From the NCBI GenBank assembly GCA_021804565.1, contig JAJZHK010000005.1, positions 1 to 64,000 of the forward strand: DNA of 64,000 bases, read 5' to 3'. Shown here in pieces: positions 48,937 through 57,698 of this stretch. The translations under genes were made by a program, and so were the position numbers. The notes beneath the pieces are model-generated. The model made no database searches. It saw only the letters and a list, made by a program, of their open reading frames with translations, and had not been told where the DNA came from. This DNA is from Pseudomonadota bacterium. Its GTDB lineage: Bacteria > Pseudomonadota > Gammaproteobacteria > Pseudomonadales > Moraxellaceae. How positions within the stretch are numbered: the first letter of the stretch is position 1; each line of letters begins with the position of its first letter.

Positions 48937-49989
48937 TCAATCTCCCGGGTGAACAAGAGGGGCTGTGGCCATATTGTGCAAACTCAGACGACGCGCATCC
49001 GGGTGCAGTCGTTTGAGGCTTCGGCAATCGCTAAAAAAGCGCGAGAAACGGCCTTCATCGTGCTGCAACAAAGCATCGAAGGCCGGCACCAGATCATGGT
49101 AGTCGGCGACGGAGATCAAGCTGGCATTGTTGGTGGCCTTGATCAAGGGAGCGTAGTCTGCCGCGCCAGGCAGACGCTGGCTGAGCACGGCGAAGTGTTG
49201 CTGCAAGCTGGCCAAGATGGCGGCTTTGCCCTGCGCCTGGATGGCAGGATCGGAGGTCTTTGCATAGAATTCGCCCAATTGCTGGCGCGTCTGCATCAGC
49301 ATCTGGGTGATGCTCTGCTGGACCTGCTTCTGCTGCTGCCAGGCACGTAAATCCAGACCATAGGCCTGACCATAGCGGCGTACCCCCGCTTCAGCCACCG
49401 CGGTGGCAAAACTCTCGTTGAAGCCGGTGTCACCTTTGAAGAAAAGACGCTGATGGGCAAGCTCATGAAAAATGAGCTCGGCCAGATCCGGCTCAGGCAG
49501 ATCCAGAAAACCATTGAGCACCGGGTCTCTGAACCAGCCCAAGGTCGAAAAAGCCTGCACCGGCGCCACATAGGTATCATTACCCCGCCGCGCCAGGGCT
49601 TGCGCATAGCGCTGTGCCTTGTCTTCATCGAAAAAGCCGTGGTAATCCAGACAGCCGAGAACGGGATAGCACCAACGATGCGGCTGCAAACTGTAACGAG
49701 GTGCAGCAAGAACCGCCCAGGCGACGTCATGGCGACCTATATCGGCGTAGGTGTCGTATTGGTGGGCCGCCGGCAGATCCATCTGCTCACTGGCGAACTG
49801 CCGGATACGCTGCACCATTTCCAGACGGGAGCGCAGGCGAGCATCCAGTTGCGGATCGGACAGCAGCGCCGGAATGGGTCGCCGCGCATGCAGCACCTGC
49901 ATTTCTCCGCGTACCCCCTGTTGATAATAGCTCAGCGTTTCACAGGCCCCCAGCAGCAGGGCCAGGCCGGCCAGCAGAGCCACACGCAT
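48937..49989 (-). CDS. Predicted zinc aminopeptidase lipoprotein (PF10023 type)
   Basis: A 350-residue exported protein with a lipobox (MRVALLAGLALLLGACETLSYY; Cys16) and a zinc-metallopeptidase motif ELIFHELAHQRLFFKGDTGFNESFATAVAEAG, where HELAH and the distal Glu form a gluzincin-type site. The stretch YYQQGVRGEMQVLHARRPI is typical of the putative aminopeptidases in PF10023. It precedes the GlpG-like gene in the same transcript. A longer frame to 50031 overlaps rsmI and is rejected. Confidence 0.85.
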   Translation of the reverse strand: MRVALLAGLALLLGACETLSYYQQGVRGEMQVLHARRPIPALLSDPQLDARLRSRLEMVQRIRQFASEQMDLPAAHQYDTYADIGRHDVAWAVLAAPRYSLQPHRWCYPVLGCLDYHGFFDEDKAQRYAQALARRGNDTYVAPVQAFSTLGWFRDPVLNGFLDLPEPDLAELIFHELAHQRLFFKGDTGFNESFATAVAEAGVRRYGQAYGLDLRAWQQQKQVQQSITQMLMQTRQQLGEFYAKTSDPAIQAQGKAAILASLQQHFAVLSQRLPGAADYAPLIKATNNASLISVADYHDLVPAFDALLQHDEGRFSRFFSDCRSLKRLHPDARRLSLHNMATAPLVHPGD

Positions 49990-49996
49990 CCATGCT

Positions 49997-50836
49997 TCAG
50001 TCTTTGGGCTCACGCGCCAGCGCCTCCTCATAGAACCATTTACGCCGTCCGCCGGTCAGACGCGCCGCCAAGGCGGCAGCCTGGCTGGGCGGGAGCTCTT
50101 GCAGCAGGATATCAAGAACACGTCGATGCTCTTGCACATCACCACCACTTTGTGACGCACACCCGGCCAGCACCAGCACGATCTCGCCACGACATTGATC
50201 GGCATCATGACGGACGCGCTCGCAGAGCTCGCTGAGCGGCATGCGCAGCACCGTTTCATAAGCCTTGGTCAGTTCCCGGCAGAGGGTGATCGAACGGTCG
50301 CCCATCACACCGAGCAGGTCTGCCAGTGTCTCTTGCAGGCGGTGCGGCGCCTCGTAAAAAATCAAGCTGCGCTGTTCTGCAAACAGCTCGGCAAGACGGC
50401 CACGGCGTGCCGCGGAACGCGCCGGCAGAAAGCCTTCAAAGACGAAACGGTCACAGGATTGCCCGGACACGCTGAGGGCCGCCATCGCAGCGCTGGCACC
50501 TGGCACCGTACGCACCGGCACCCCGGCGGCATGCGCTGCGCTGACCAGACGAAAGCCTGGATCACTGATCAGCGGCGTACCGGCATCGGAGACCAAGGCC
50601 AACTGCTCACCGGCCAGCAAGCGATGCACGAGCAGTTCGGCCTGCTCGGCCTCGTTGTGCTCATGCAGAGCGATCAGTGTCTTGCGCAGGTCAAAATGTT
50701 GCAGCAACTGCAGGGTATGTCGCGTATCTTCTGCCGCGATGGCATCGACTTCGGCGAGTGTGCGCAAAGCTCGCGCACTGATGTCGCCCAGGTTGCCAAT
50801 CGGGGTCGCCACAACATAAAGTACACCTGCCGTCAT
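49997..50836 (-). CDS. rsmI: 16S rRNA (cytidine1402-2'-O)-methyltransferase
   Basis: A 279-residue tetrapyrrole-methylase-fold enzyme: GVLYVVATPIGNLGDISARALRTL, AEDTRHTLQLLQHF, LVSDAGTPLISDPGFRLV, and YEAPHRL. It modifies C1402 in the ribosomal decoding centre with RsmH. It is divergent from lpoA, the classical yraL-yraM arrangement. Confidence 0.96.
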   Translation of the reverse strand: MTAGVLYVVATPIGNLGDISARALRTLAEVDAIAAEDTRHTLQLLQHFDLRKTLIALHEHNEAEQAELLVHRLLAGEQLALVSDAGTPLISDPGFRLVSAAHAAGVPVRTVPGASAAMAALSVSGQSCDRFVFEGFLPARSAARRGRLAELFAEQRSLIFYEAPHRLQETLADLLGVMGDRSITLCRELTKAYETVLRMPLSELCERVRHDADQCRGEIVLVLAGCASQSGGDVQEHRRVLDILLQELPPSQAAALAARLTGGRRKWFYEEALAREPKD

Positions 50837-50907
50837 GAGTCGTCACCTGATGCACGGCGTCATACCGTCTGCATGGTTGTGCCATTATCGATGAGGGGGA
50901 GCATAGC

Positions 50908-52017
50908 ATGAGCTTGGAAGGCCAGACAGCAGCGGTGGCTGCGCGTAGTGCCTTGTTCATGTTTTTAGGCTTGGCCCTGAGTTTGACGAGCCCTGCCTTC
51001 GACGCTGTTCTTCTGCCCCAACAAGGGCCTTGGGCGCAGGCGGCTGATGATCTGAGCCTTGGCCTGATCGCCGCCTATGCACAGTCGAACAGGACCAGCA
51101 GCAACCCGACGGAACTGCGTTTTTATGACAGCTCGCAAGGTGATATCCGCGCACTGTATGCAAGTGCCGTGCATGACGGTGCCGACTTCATCATCGGACC
51201 GCTGGAGAAAGACAAGGTGGATGCCCTCTTGTCGGACGGTCAAGGCTTCGCCGTCAAGACCCTGCTGCTGAACCGCTCGACGCAAGCGCCGCTGGCGCAA
51301 AGCTGGCAGTTTTCGCTATCCCTGGAAGACGAGATCCCCACCCTGGTCACCACTGCCCGTCGTGCCGGCATAGAGCACGCGCTGATCGTCTACGATGACG
51401 ACGGCAACTACGCTCAACGCGCGCACACCTGGGCACAAGCCTGGCGCGCTGCCGGGGGCAGCGTCATCGAGGAAGCGGCACTGCCGGCACACGCCACCCT
51501 GATGAAAACGCTGCAAAGCCTGCTATTTAGCACCAGCGAACAAAAACGCGGACATGGTCGGCACGCACGGCGCGTCATCCTGCAGACACCACGGCCCATC
51601 GACGCCCTGTTCATCGCCTGCGGCCAGCGCAACGGCAGCCAGATCTATCCGCTCTTGCAACACCTGCATCGCAATCTTCCCCGCTATGCACTGTCGAGCG
51701 CCGTCGACATGCCAAGTCGGCGAACCCAATGGCAGGACCTGATCGGCTTGGTCTACACCGAGCTCCCCGGACTTCTGCAAGCCCCGGACAGCCTGCGTTT
51801 GTTCGATGTGCTCATGCATGAGCGCAGCTCTGATCAGCGCCTGTTTGTCATGGGTATGGACAGCTGGGCCCTGGCCCGTCAACTCGGCACAGACCATCCT
51901 TCCTGGCCCTACCAGGGACTGACCGGCCGCATCGACGCACAACAGGGCCTGCTGCAACGACAACTTCCAGCCAGCCGCATCGCCGGCGATGGCCCACACC
52001 TGATAGAACAGCCATGA
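50908..52017 (+). CDS. lpoA: LpoA-family penicillin-binding protein activator, short form
   Basis: A 369-residue protein with only the periplasmic-binding-protein-like domain of LpoA (LLPQQGPWAQAADDLSLGLIAAY; GADFIIGPLEKDKV; DALFIACGQRNGSQIYPLLQ). In E. coli LpoA is an outer-membrane lipoprotein that activates PBP1A. Here the N-terminal TPR domain is missing, and the N-terminal hydrophobic segment (ALFMFLGLALSLTSPAFDA) has no lipobox Cys. It could be a soluble periplasmic or anchored form. It overlaps diaA by four bases; yraN, usually next, is absent. Confidence 0.8.
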   Translation: MSLEGQTAAVAARSALFMFLGLALSLTSPAFDAVLLPQQGPWAQAADDLSLGLIAAYAQSNRTSSNPTELRFYDSSQGDIRALYASAVHDGADFIIGPLEKDKVDALLSDGQGFAVKTLLLNRSTQAPLAQSWQFSLSLEDEIPTLVTTARRAGIEHALIVYDDDGNYAQRAHTWAQAWRAAGGSVIEEAALPAHATLMKTLQSLLFSTSEQKRGHGRHARRVILQTPRPIDALFIACGQRNGSQIYPLLQHLHRNLPRYALSSAVDMPSRRTQWQDLIGLVYTELPGLLQAPDSLRLFDVLMHERSSDQRLFVMGMDSWALARQLGTDHPSWPYQGLTGRIDAQQGLLQRQLPASRIAGDGPHLIEQP

Positions 52018-52613
52018 GTGATATTCTCGAGCGCACCGCCTCCTGGTTTGACACCACCCGCGAGCAGATCCAGGACAATTTTCTGGCCAATGGCGAGGCT
52101 TTGGTGGCCGCCGTCGAGTTGATCGTTGAGGCCATGATAGGTGGCCATCGTGTACTCTGCTGTGGCAACGGTGGCTCCTCCGCCAACGCCCAGGCCTTTG
52201 TGGCCATGATGATCCATCGCTATCATCGTGAGCGGCCTTCACTACCGGCTCACCTGCTAACCCCCGACATCCCCACTTTCAGCGCCATCGTTGGCGAGTC
52301 CTCATTCGCCGACGTCTACGCACGGCCGGTACGTGCCTACGGGCAAAGCGGGGATATTCTGCTGTGCATGTCCGCCACCGGTCAGGCCATCAACATCTTG
52401 CAAGCCATCGATGCGGCCCATGACAAAGACATGCGCATCGTCGCACTGACCGGCTATGACGGCGAGGACATCGCCCGCATGCTGCATGAAACCGATGTCC
52501 AGATACACGCCCCTTTCGACCGTCATGCAGCGATACATATGGCCCACCACGCCGTGCTGCACTGCATGGCCCACCTCATCGATGAACAACTGTTCGGAGT
52601 CGAAAATGACTAA
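52014..52613 (+). CDS. diaA: DiaA-like SIS-domain protein (DnaA initiator-associating / phosphoheptose isomerase family)
   Basis: A 199-residue SIS protein with RVLCCGNGGSSANAQAFVAMMIHRY and the loop GDILLCMSATGQAINILQAIDAA. The order lpoA-diaA-dolP favours DiaA, which stimulates DnaA assembly at oriC, over GmhA, which usually sits in lipopolysaccharide loci. The phosphosugar-binding residues are largely kept, so enzymatic activity is not excluded. It overlaps dolP by eight bases. Confidence 0.85.
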   Translation: MSDILERTASWFDTTREQIQDNFLANGEALVAAVELIVEAMIGGHRVLCCGNGGSSANAQAFVAMMIHRYHRERPSLPAHLLTPDIPTFSAIVGESSFADVYARPVRAYGQSGDILLCMSATGQAINILQAIDAAHDKDMRIVALTGYDGEDIARMLHETDVQIHAPFDRHAAIHMAHHAVLHCMAHLIDEQLFGVEND

Positions 52614-53235
52614 ATGGAAAGTCGCAGCAATCCTGCTCGGTCTCGCCATCGGCCTGGACGGCTGCACGAGCCTGATGGCCACCGCCAGCGGACCTGGACC
52701 GGCCACCCGACCGGCCTACGATCGCAGCCTCAGCCAGAGCATCGCCGATCTCGAAGTGGAAAACACCGCCAATATCGACATTTACAAGGCGGACAGCCGG
52801 TTTCGTGACGCCAATGTGCACGTCGTCAGCTTTTACGGCACGGTGCTCCTCTATGGCCAGGTGCCGGCCGCCGATCTCAAGGCCAAGGCTGAGCATGAAG
52901 TCAATCAAATCAGCGGCGTCCACCACCTTTACAACCAGCTGAAAGTGACCGGCACCGACTACTACCTGGCCCGCGCCAGCAATAGCGTCATCGCCACCCG
53001 CATCAAATCGCGCCTGATGTTTGCCGACGGCATTCCCTATGCGCGCATGAAAGTGGTGGTCGATGATGGCGATGTTTACATCATGGGCAAAATCAGCCAT
53101 AGCGAAGCCGACCATGCGGTGAGCTTGATCAAAGACATAGGGGGGATCAAGAAGATCATCAAAATCGTCGACTACGTCGACGATCAGGCTACGCCTCCTG
53201 CCGTTCAGGTCGCCGCACCAGCCACAGCCGGCTGA
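52606..53235 (+). CDS. dolP: BON-domain outer-membrane lipoprotein DolP (YraP)
   Basis: A 209-residue protein with a lipoprotein signal (ILLGLAIGLDGCTS) and two BON domains (about residues 40-110, VHVVSFYGTVLLYGQV, and 115-185, VVVDDGDVYIMGKI). In E. coli DolP supports outer-membrane integrity and BAM function at division sites. The C-terminus ends in a Pro/Ala tail. The start overlaps diaA, so the two are translated together. Confidence 0.9.
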   Translation: MTKWKVAAILLGLAIGLDGCTSLMATASGPGPATRPAYDRSLSQSIADLEVENTANIDIYKADSRFRDANVHVVSFYGTVLLYGQVPAADLKAKAEHEVNQISGVHHLYNQLKVTGTDYYLARASNSVIATRIKSRLMFADGIPYARMKVVVDDGDVYIMGKISHSEADHAVSLIKDIGGIKKIIKIVDYVDDQATPPAVQVAAPATAG

Positions 53236-53242
53236 GCCCGTC

Positions 53243-54466
53243 TCAAGCGGCGCAATTATCCAGTTGCCATTGTTCGGCGTAGAGCTCGTAACTTCCCGGC
53301 AACAGGCTGGAAGCGATCTTCAGAGGCTGACCCTGTTCGTCATGGGTGCATTCATCCAACCGTATGCGGCGGGGTTGTGGCAAAGCACGCTTGTCGGCAT
53401 CAAGCAACAAGAGCAAATTGGGTCGCAAACGCCGCAGTGGATTCTGCTCCGTCACGATGCCCACCTCACCGGAGCTCAAACGCACCAAGGTGCCGGTCGG
53501 GTACACACCGATGGCCTGTATGAACTCATCGACCAGACGTGCCTGGAAGGCTTTGTTGCGCAATTCAAACAAACGCGACACCGCCTCGACCGAAGTCAGC
53601 GCCAAGCTGTGCTGACGCGGGCTGGTCATGGCGTCATAGGTGTCGACGATACCAGCGATCTTGGCCATGGGACAGATGGCTTGCCCGGACAAACCTTGCG
53701 GATATCCTGAGCCATCGAAGCGTTCATGGTGTTGCGCCACCACCATGAGCATCTCCTGGCTCATGAAGCTCAAGGGGGTCAGAATATCCAGACTGTGCTG
53801 CACATGCGCCTCAATCAGCGTCCGCTCCTCGGCATTGAGCCTGGCCTGCTGAATCAGCGTCGCCGGCAGACGCACCTTGCCGACATCCATCAGCAATATC
53901 GCCAGCGCCATGGCATCGAGAGCCGTTTTGCTCAAACCCAGATGACGACCAAAGACGATGGCCCACAGCGTACTGCGGATGGCATGGGCGTAGCTGTAAC
54001 CATCACGATCACGCATGCGCGCCAGCCAGACCATGGCATCTGGATTACGAATCACCGAGTCCACCATTCCCGAGGCGACATCCGCCGCCTGATCGAAGCG
54101 CATGAGACTGCCGCGCTTCATTTGCGCGAAAATCTCGACGACTGTGCGCTGCAACTCGTTGAACACCTCTTCCGCTGCACGCACCTCTTCGGGCATCGAT
54201 ACCAGGGTGGGGTAGACCGGCAGCCGTGAACGCAGGACGGATGGCGAGGGCTCTGTCAGCTTGTCGATGACCTGCTTGTTGCTGCGCCGGACATCGATGT
54301 AGACATGGCGGCAATATTTGCGCAAGGCCAAAATTTCATCGTGGCTACGCAGATAAAAACCCTGCAAGGGGAAAGGTGTTTCTATCCAAGGTCGGTCCAA
54401 TTTGGAGACAAACATCCCCATGGCCAGATGTTCGACCGGCAATTTGCGCATCTCTATGCTCATCAT
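53243..54466 (-). CDS. HD-GYP domain protein with DUF3391, putative cyclic-di-GMP phosphodiesterase, HD motif altered
   Basis: A 407-residue protein with an N-terminal DUF3391 region (RKLPVEHLAMGMFVSKLDRPWIETPF) and a central HD-GYP domain. The GYP motif is intact (HHERFDGSGYP, residues 246-256) and His161 is present, but the HD pair reads Met193-Asp194 in LLMDVGKVRLP. Loss of that metal-binding His suggests changed or lost phosphodiesterase activity, as in other degenerate HD-GYP proteins. It converges closely on dolP and is a single gene. Confidence 0.87.
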   Translation of the reverse strand: MMSIEMRKLPVEHLAMGMFVSKLDRPWIETPFPLQGFYLRSHDEILALRKYCRHVYIDVRRSNKQVIDKLTEPSPSVLRSRLPVYPTLVSMPEEVRAAEEVFNELQRTVVEIFAQMKRGSLMRFDQAADVASGMVDSVIRNPDAMVWLARMRDRDGYSYAHAIRSTLWAIVFGRHLGLSKTALDAMALAILLMDVGKVRLPATLIQQARLNAEERTLIEAHVQHSLDILTPLSFMSQEMLMVVAQHHERFDGSGYPQGLSGQAICPMAKIAGIVDTYDAMTSPRQHSLALTSVEAVSRLFELRNKAFQARLVDEFIQAIGVYPTGTLVRLSSGEVGIVTEQNPLRRLRPNLLLLLDADKRALPQPRRIRLDECTHDEQGQPLKIASSLLPGSYELYAEQWQLDNCAA

Positions 54467-54549
54467 GCCTCCCGCGACGATTTCGCGTCGACCTTGAAAT
54501 TCTTATGTCAATACTATAACGCCAAAAAATCGTAAGGCATGAGCGCCAA

Positions 54550-54565
54550 CCTGGAAATTTCCAGG
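54550..54565. promoter_or_regulatory. Perfect 16-bp palindrome ahead of the HD-GYP gene
   Basis: CCTGGAAATTTCCAGG lies 84 bases upstream of the HD-GYP start and 27 bases past the phasin stop. It is a candidate operator for a dimeric regulator; no regulator is identified. Confidence 0.35.
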
Positions 54566-54592
54566 AATCATGAATGCCATCACAGCCTCAGG

Positions 54593-54994
54593 CTATTTTT
54601 TAGGCAACTGTGCACGAATCTCGTCGAGAACCATGGTCAATGCGTCCAACCTGGCATTGATCGCCTCGATGTCGCGCTGAGAGGGGATGCCGATGCGTCC
54701 CAGCGTCGTCGCCAAGCCGTCGTCGAGAACCCGCTCGACGCGACCCAGGGTACCGGAAGCCTTCTCACGCACCTTCTCACGCACCTCCTCAACCACCCCG
54801 GCAGCCTCTCGCGTCCGCCCCTCGATCTCCTCGCCCGCCTTGACCAGGGCATCAAAGAAGTTTTCAGCACCCTCCTCATTGCGCGAAAAGGCGCCCAAAC
54901 CCGCCAGCCAAATCTGTTTGGTATAGTTACGTAGCTCACTGGGCGAACCGCTCCACTTGCCGCGCGATCGCCCTTTGCGTGACAGATCTGTCAT
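54593..54994 (-). CDS. Phasin-family (polyhydroxyalkanoate granule-associated) protein
   Basis: A 133-residue amphipathic, helical protein: LRNYTKQIWLAGLGAFSRNEEGAENFFDALVKAGEEIEGRTRE, the signature of PhaF/PhaI-type phasins, then a long coiled coil ending in MVLDEIRAQLPKK. It would coat storage granules, but no PHA synthesis genes are in the window. The ATG at 54994 follows GGGG at six bases. No Lys/Ala-rich DNA-binding tail like that of PhaF is present, so it is PhaI-like. Confidence 0.85.
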   Translation of the reverse strand: MTDLSRKGRSRGKWSGSPSELRNYTKQIWLAGLGAFSRNEEGAENFFDALVKAGEEIEGRTREAAGVVEEVREKVREKASGTLGRVERVLDDGLATTLGRIGIPSQRDIEAINARLDALTMVLDEIRAQLPKK

Positions 54995-55057
54995 CACCAT
55001 CCCCTTTCCCGTTCAAGACCCGTCCATTTTAATGCACCCTGAGCACAGCCCCAAGAC

Positions 55058-56185
55058 TCAAGTCCTGGCATGCAGCAAAATATTGACCAGCCAAGCAAGG
55101 AGCAGCGCCGGCCCCAGCATCAACCAGACGTGTGATCGGCCCAGCATCTCAGCCTGCAGCTGCCGCCAGGTCCTCGCCGTCGGCCGACCGGCCTGCAGAC
55201 GGGCCGCAAGCAGCGCCTGCTCATGGCGGGCGACGCCACTTTCGGCCAGGCAGGACATCAGCATAGGCCGTGCCAGATGCTGGGCACGCTGACGCAAACG
55301 CTGCAGTCCCGAATCCCCCAGAAAGCGCACAAAAGTACGGGTGGTCAGGCGATGCTGCAAGAGGGCCTCCAGATGACGGGTCACGACGGCATCGGCCAGC
55401 TCGGCGCCCTCACCTGCCCACAGACAGGCCAATAGACGCCGGGCGCGCAGGTTCTCGATCAGGGCGGCATCGACCGCATCATCCAGTTGCGCATCGAGCG
55501 GCAGGCGCCGCCATAGAAACTGGCCGGCCCACCAGGGCAAGATGAGACTGGCAGCGCAAACACCTGCAGCCACCTGCGGCGTGCGCAGAGTCCATGCCAA
55601 GATACCGAGCAGCGCGCCCAGTCCTGCCCAGATCAGATTGTAAGAGAACGGCCAGGGCAGGAGACGACGATAGAGGACGGCATCCCGGGCCGACTGGCGC
55701 AGGTCAGCAGCCGCCTGCGTCACCCAGTCGGCGTGCTTGTCCATCAGCTGGGTCAAATCTTCGATGATGCCGTCCATCATCGCCGGCAGATCATGCCGTA
55801 TCTGCTGCATCACGCGCTGACGCGCCCACAGTGGCAGATTTTCCCAGAGGACAAGATCTTCATGAGCGAGCACCTGCTCAAGTATCCAGGACAGGCGCTC
55901 TTGTGCACGCGCCGTCAGATAGGCGGCCATCCATTCCGGCTGCAGGCTTTCAAACCAGGACTGGGCACCTTGCCGGCCGAGGCGCAAGCGCAGCCAGGAG
56001 CGCAGTCTATCCTCGCTGCTGACGAGCAGAAAGCCTCGCCACGGCCACCAGGGCACGGGCTCCTGGGGGTGCAGCAAAAGCGTATGAAACAGCATGCCCG
56101 AGGCAAGCGCAAGCAAAGCTGGCGTCAGCAACATCGCTGCCTGTGTTGCCGTACTCAGCGCCACATCAGCACCCCCCATGACCAT
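55058..56185 (-). CDS. DUF445-like membrane protein of unknown function
   Basis: A 375-residue protein with N-terminal helices (MLLTPALLALASGMLFHTLL), two central helices (about residues 200-250) and a C-terminal helix (VWLMLGPALLLAWLVNILLH). Between them lie long amphipathic stretches. The outline, with a HPQEPVPWWPWRG segment and repeated DL..LMDKHADWV-type helices, resembles DUF445/YjiN-like membrane proteins, but the match is weak and from memory. Function unknown. It lies upstream of the phasin gene on the same strand, with a 63-bp gap. Confidence 0.55.
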   Translation of the reverse strand: MVMGGADVALSTATQAAMLLTPALLALASGMLFHTLLLHPQEPVPWWPWRGFLLVSSEDRLRSWLRLRLGRQGAQSWFESLQPEWMAAYLTARAQERLSWILEQVLAHEDLVLWENLPLWARQRVMQQIRHDLPAMMDGIIEDLTQLMDKHADWVTQAAADLRQSARDAVLYRRLLPWPFSYNLIWAGLGALLGILAWTLRTPQVAAGVCAASLILPWWAGQFLWRRLPLDAQLDDAVDAALIENLRARRLLACLWAGEGAELADAVVTRHLEALLQHRLTTRTFVRFLGDSGLQRLRQRAQHLARPMLMSCLAESGVARHEQALLAARLQAGRPTARTWRQLQAEMLGRSHVWLMLGPALLLAWLVNILLHART

Positions 56186-56350
56186 CCCAATAACGGCCGC
56201 AAACCGTCATCATACGGTCATGTTGACGATTGTAGAAGCCCAGCACAGCAGCAACAATGACTGTCTTGACGTCATGGCGATGAGTCAAGGTCAAGACAGC
56301 CTCTACAATACACGGCATAATGCTCAAAATGACTGGGCTTGCAAATAACG

Positions 56351-57091
56351 ATGGCCGACGCCTCCCCTCACAAAATGCCTGAGGCACACCAGCATACCCT
56401 GGGGCATTATCTGACCCTCGGCCTGCTGGAAACTTTTTTCAACGGCCTGCTCGCTATCGACCCGGCGTCGCTGAGCGCGCTTGCCACCCATGCCGGCACG
56501 GTGATCAAGCTCAAGATCCGCGACCCCTACCAGGTCCTTTATCTGTTGATCGACAGTGACGGCATCGAAGTGCGCGATGAATACCCGGGTCGCGCCGATA
56601 TCCGCATCAACTGCACGCTCTACGCTCTCGGTCGCTGCCTGTTGGGCATGAGCCTCCCTGAGGGTCAATGGAAGGTCTGGGGCCCGCCTGAGAAAATAGC
56701 GGCACTCAGCGACATCGCCCAAAGCTATGAACTGCGCACATCTGCCCGTCTATGGCTGCGCCAGCACGTCAACCTGAGCGAGATCCTGCAGAAAATACGT
56801 CAGCAGGACTCCTCATGGCTACGTGATCTGACCCCCATGCCCGGGCTGTTGCGCGATACCCTGCAGCAAATGCGCCAGACCAACACCCTCATCGAGCGCC
56901 AGCAGGCCCTGATGGCCGAGCAAATGCAGCTGTTTCGCCGCGACCGCCGGGATGACACGCTGCTGGTCGTCCTGGTGCTGATGATGATGGCCCTGTCGCG
57001 CTGGCCGCAGGCTCAAGCGGCTGAACCGATAGCGGACGTGCTGCTCTTGTTGCTGCCCCTATATCTTCTCCTGCGCCGCTGGCGCCACTGA
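56351..57091 (+). CDS. SCP2-domain protein with C-terminal membrane segments (UbiJ-like N-terminus)
   Basis: A 246-residue protein. The N-terminal 110 residues (LETFFNGLLAIDPASLSALATHAGTVIKLKI ... ADIRINCTLYALGRCLLG) resemble the SCP2 lipid-carrier domain found in UbiJ. A helical linker follows, then two C-terminal hydrophobic helices (about residues 205-242). UbiJ supports ubiquinone synthesis but lies with ubiE/ubiB, which are not here, so this is probably a paralogue with a membrane anchor. The start at MADASPHK has a weak ribosome-binding site. Confidence 0.65.
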   Translation: MADASPHKMPEAHQHTLGHYLTLGLLETFFNGLLAIDPASLSALATHAGTVIKLKIRDPYQVLYLLIDSDGIEVRDEYPGRADIRINCTLYALGRCLLGMSLPEGQWKVWGPPEKIAALSDIAQSYELRTSARLWLRQHVNLSEILQKIRQQDSSWLRDLTPMPGLLRDTLQQMRQTNTLIERQQALMAEQMQLFRRDRRDDTLLVVLVLMMMALSRWPQAQAAEPIADVLLLLLPLYLLLRRWRH

Positions 57092-57122
57092 GCGAGCACC
57101 CGGCCGGCAAAAAGCGTCTACC

Positions 57123-57446
57123 ATGGCAATTCTGATGATCAAGGATGAGCTTAAAGCGACCCGATGACTCCAGCACTGCCTGCGCCAAGAAGGCACCAAT
57201 ACCGATATCGTGCATGAGGGTGCCGATGGCCTCTATAGGGCCCTGGGCGGAGACCATGACCTGCTCATCCTCGACATCATGCCCCCTCGCTGTGAGGGCT
57301 GGAATATTCTGCAAACACTCGAGTCGGTTCGGCGAGAACCGCCGGTGTCCTGCTCAGCGCACTCGATGCTGGCGCCACCAACGACCTGGGCCAAGCCTTT
57401 GCTTTTAACGAGTTGCTGGCGCGACCGAAGCATTTTTCTTCCATAG
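57123..57446 (+). pseudogene. Decayed OmpR/CopR-type response regulator fragment
   Basis: The frame from 57123 reads MAILMIKDELKATR, a stop at 57165-57167, then a recognisable receiver domain (LLILDIMPPRCEGWNILQTL; phospho-Asp in LDIM) and a frameshift near 57345-57352. In the shifted frame LLSALDAGATNDLGQAFAFNELLAR recalls the end of the receiver (...KPFAFNELLAR) with an internal deletion that removes the conserved Lys. No DNA-binding domain follows. A stop, a shift and a deletion make it a clear relic, probably of a metal-responsive regulator. Confidence 0.75.
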
Positions 57447-57698
57447 ACGACTCATGCCCTGTCAAGCAATCGACATGGATAGTATGACTCTGGCCAGCCC
57501 TCGGGCTCTGCCACAACAGCCTGCACCCACCTTGCTACGCCTGCCCGGCACGCTGTGTCGACTCCCCCTGCGCCAGATGCGGGCCGGAGACCTGTGTCCC
57601 CCTGCCGAGCGGGCACTGACGGTCTGCACAGAGTGCCTTGGCAGTACTGCAACTATCCAAGCGAAGACCCGCCCAGCGTGGCCCCCTTCAAAACAGCT
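57447..57698. other. Spacer between the response-regulator relic and arsS promoter
   Basis: About 250 bases without a convincing gene. A 100-codon frame crosses it (57454-57756), but its Pro/Ala/Cys-rich product has no family resemblance and it runs through the promoter into arsS. It may be further debris of the lost two-component genes. Confidence 0.4.
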
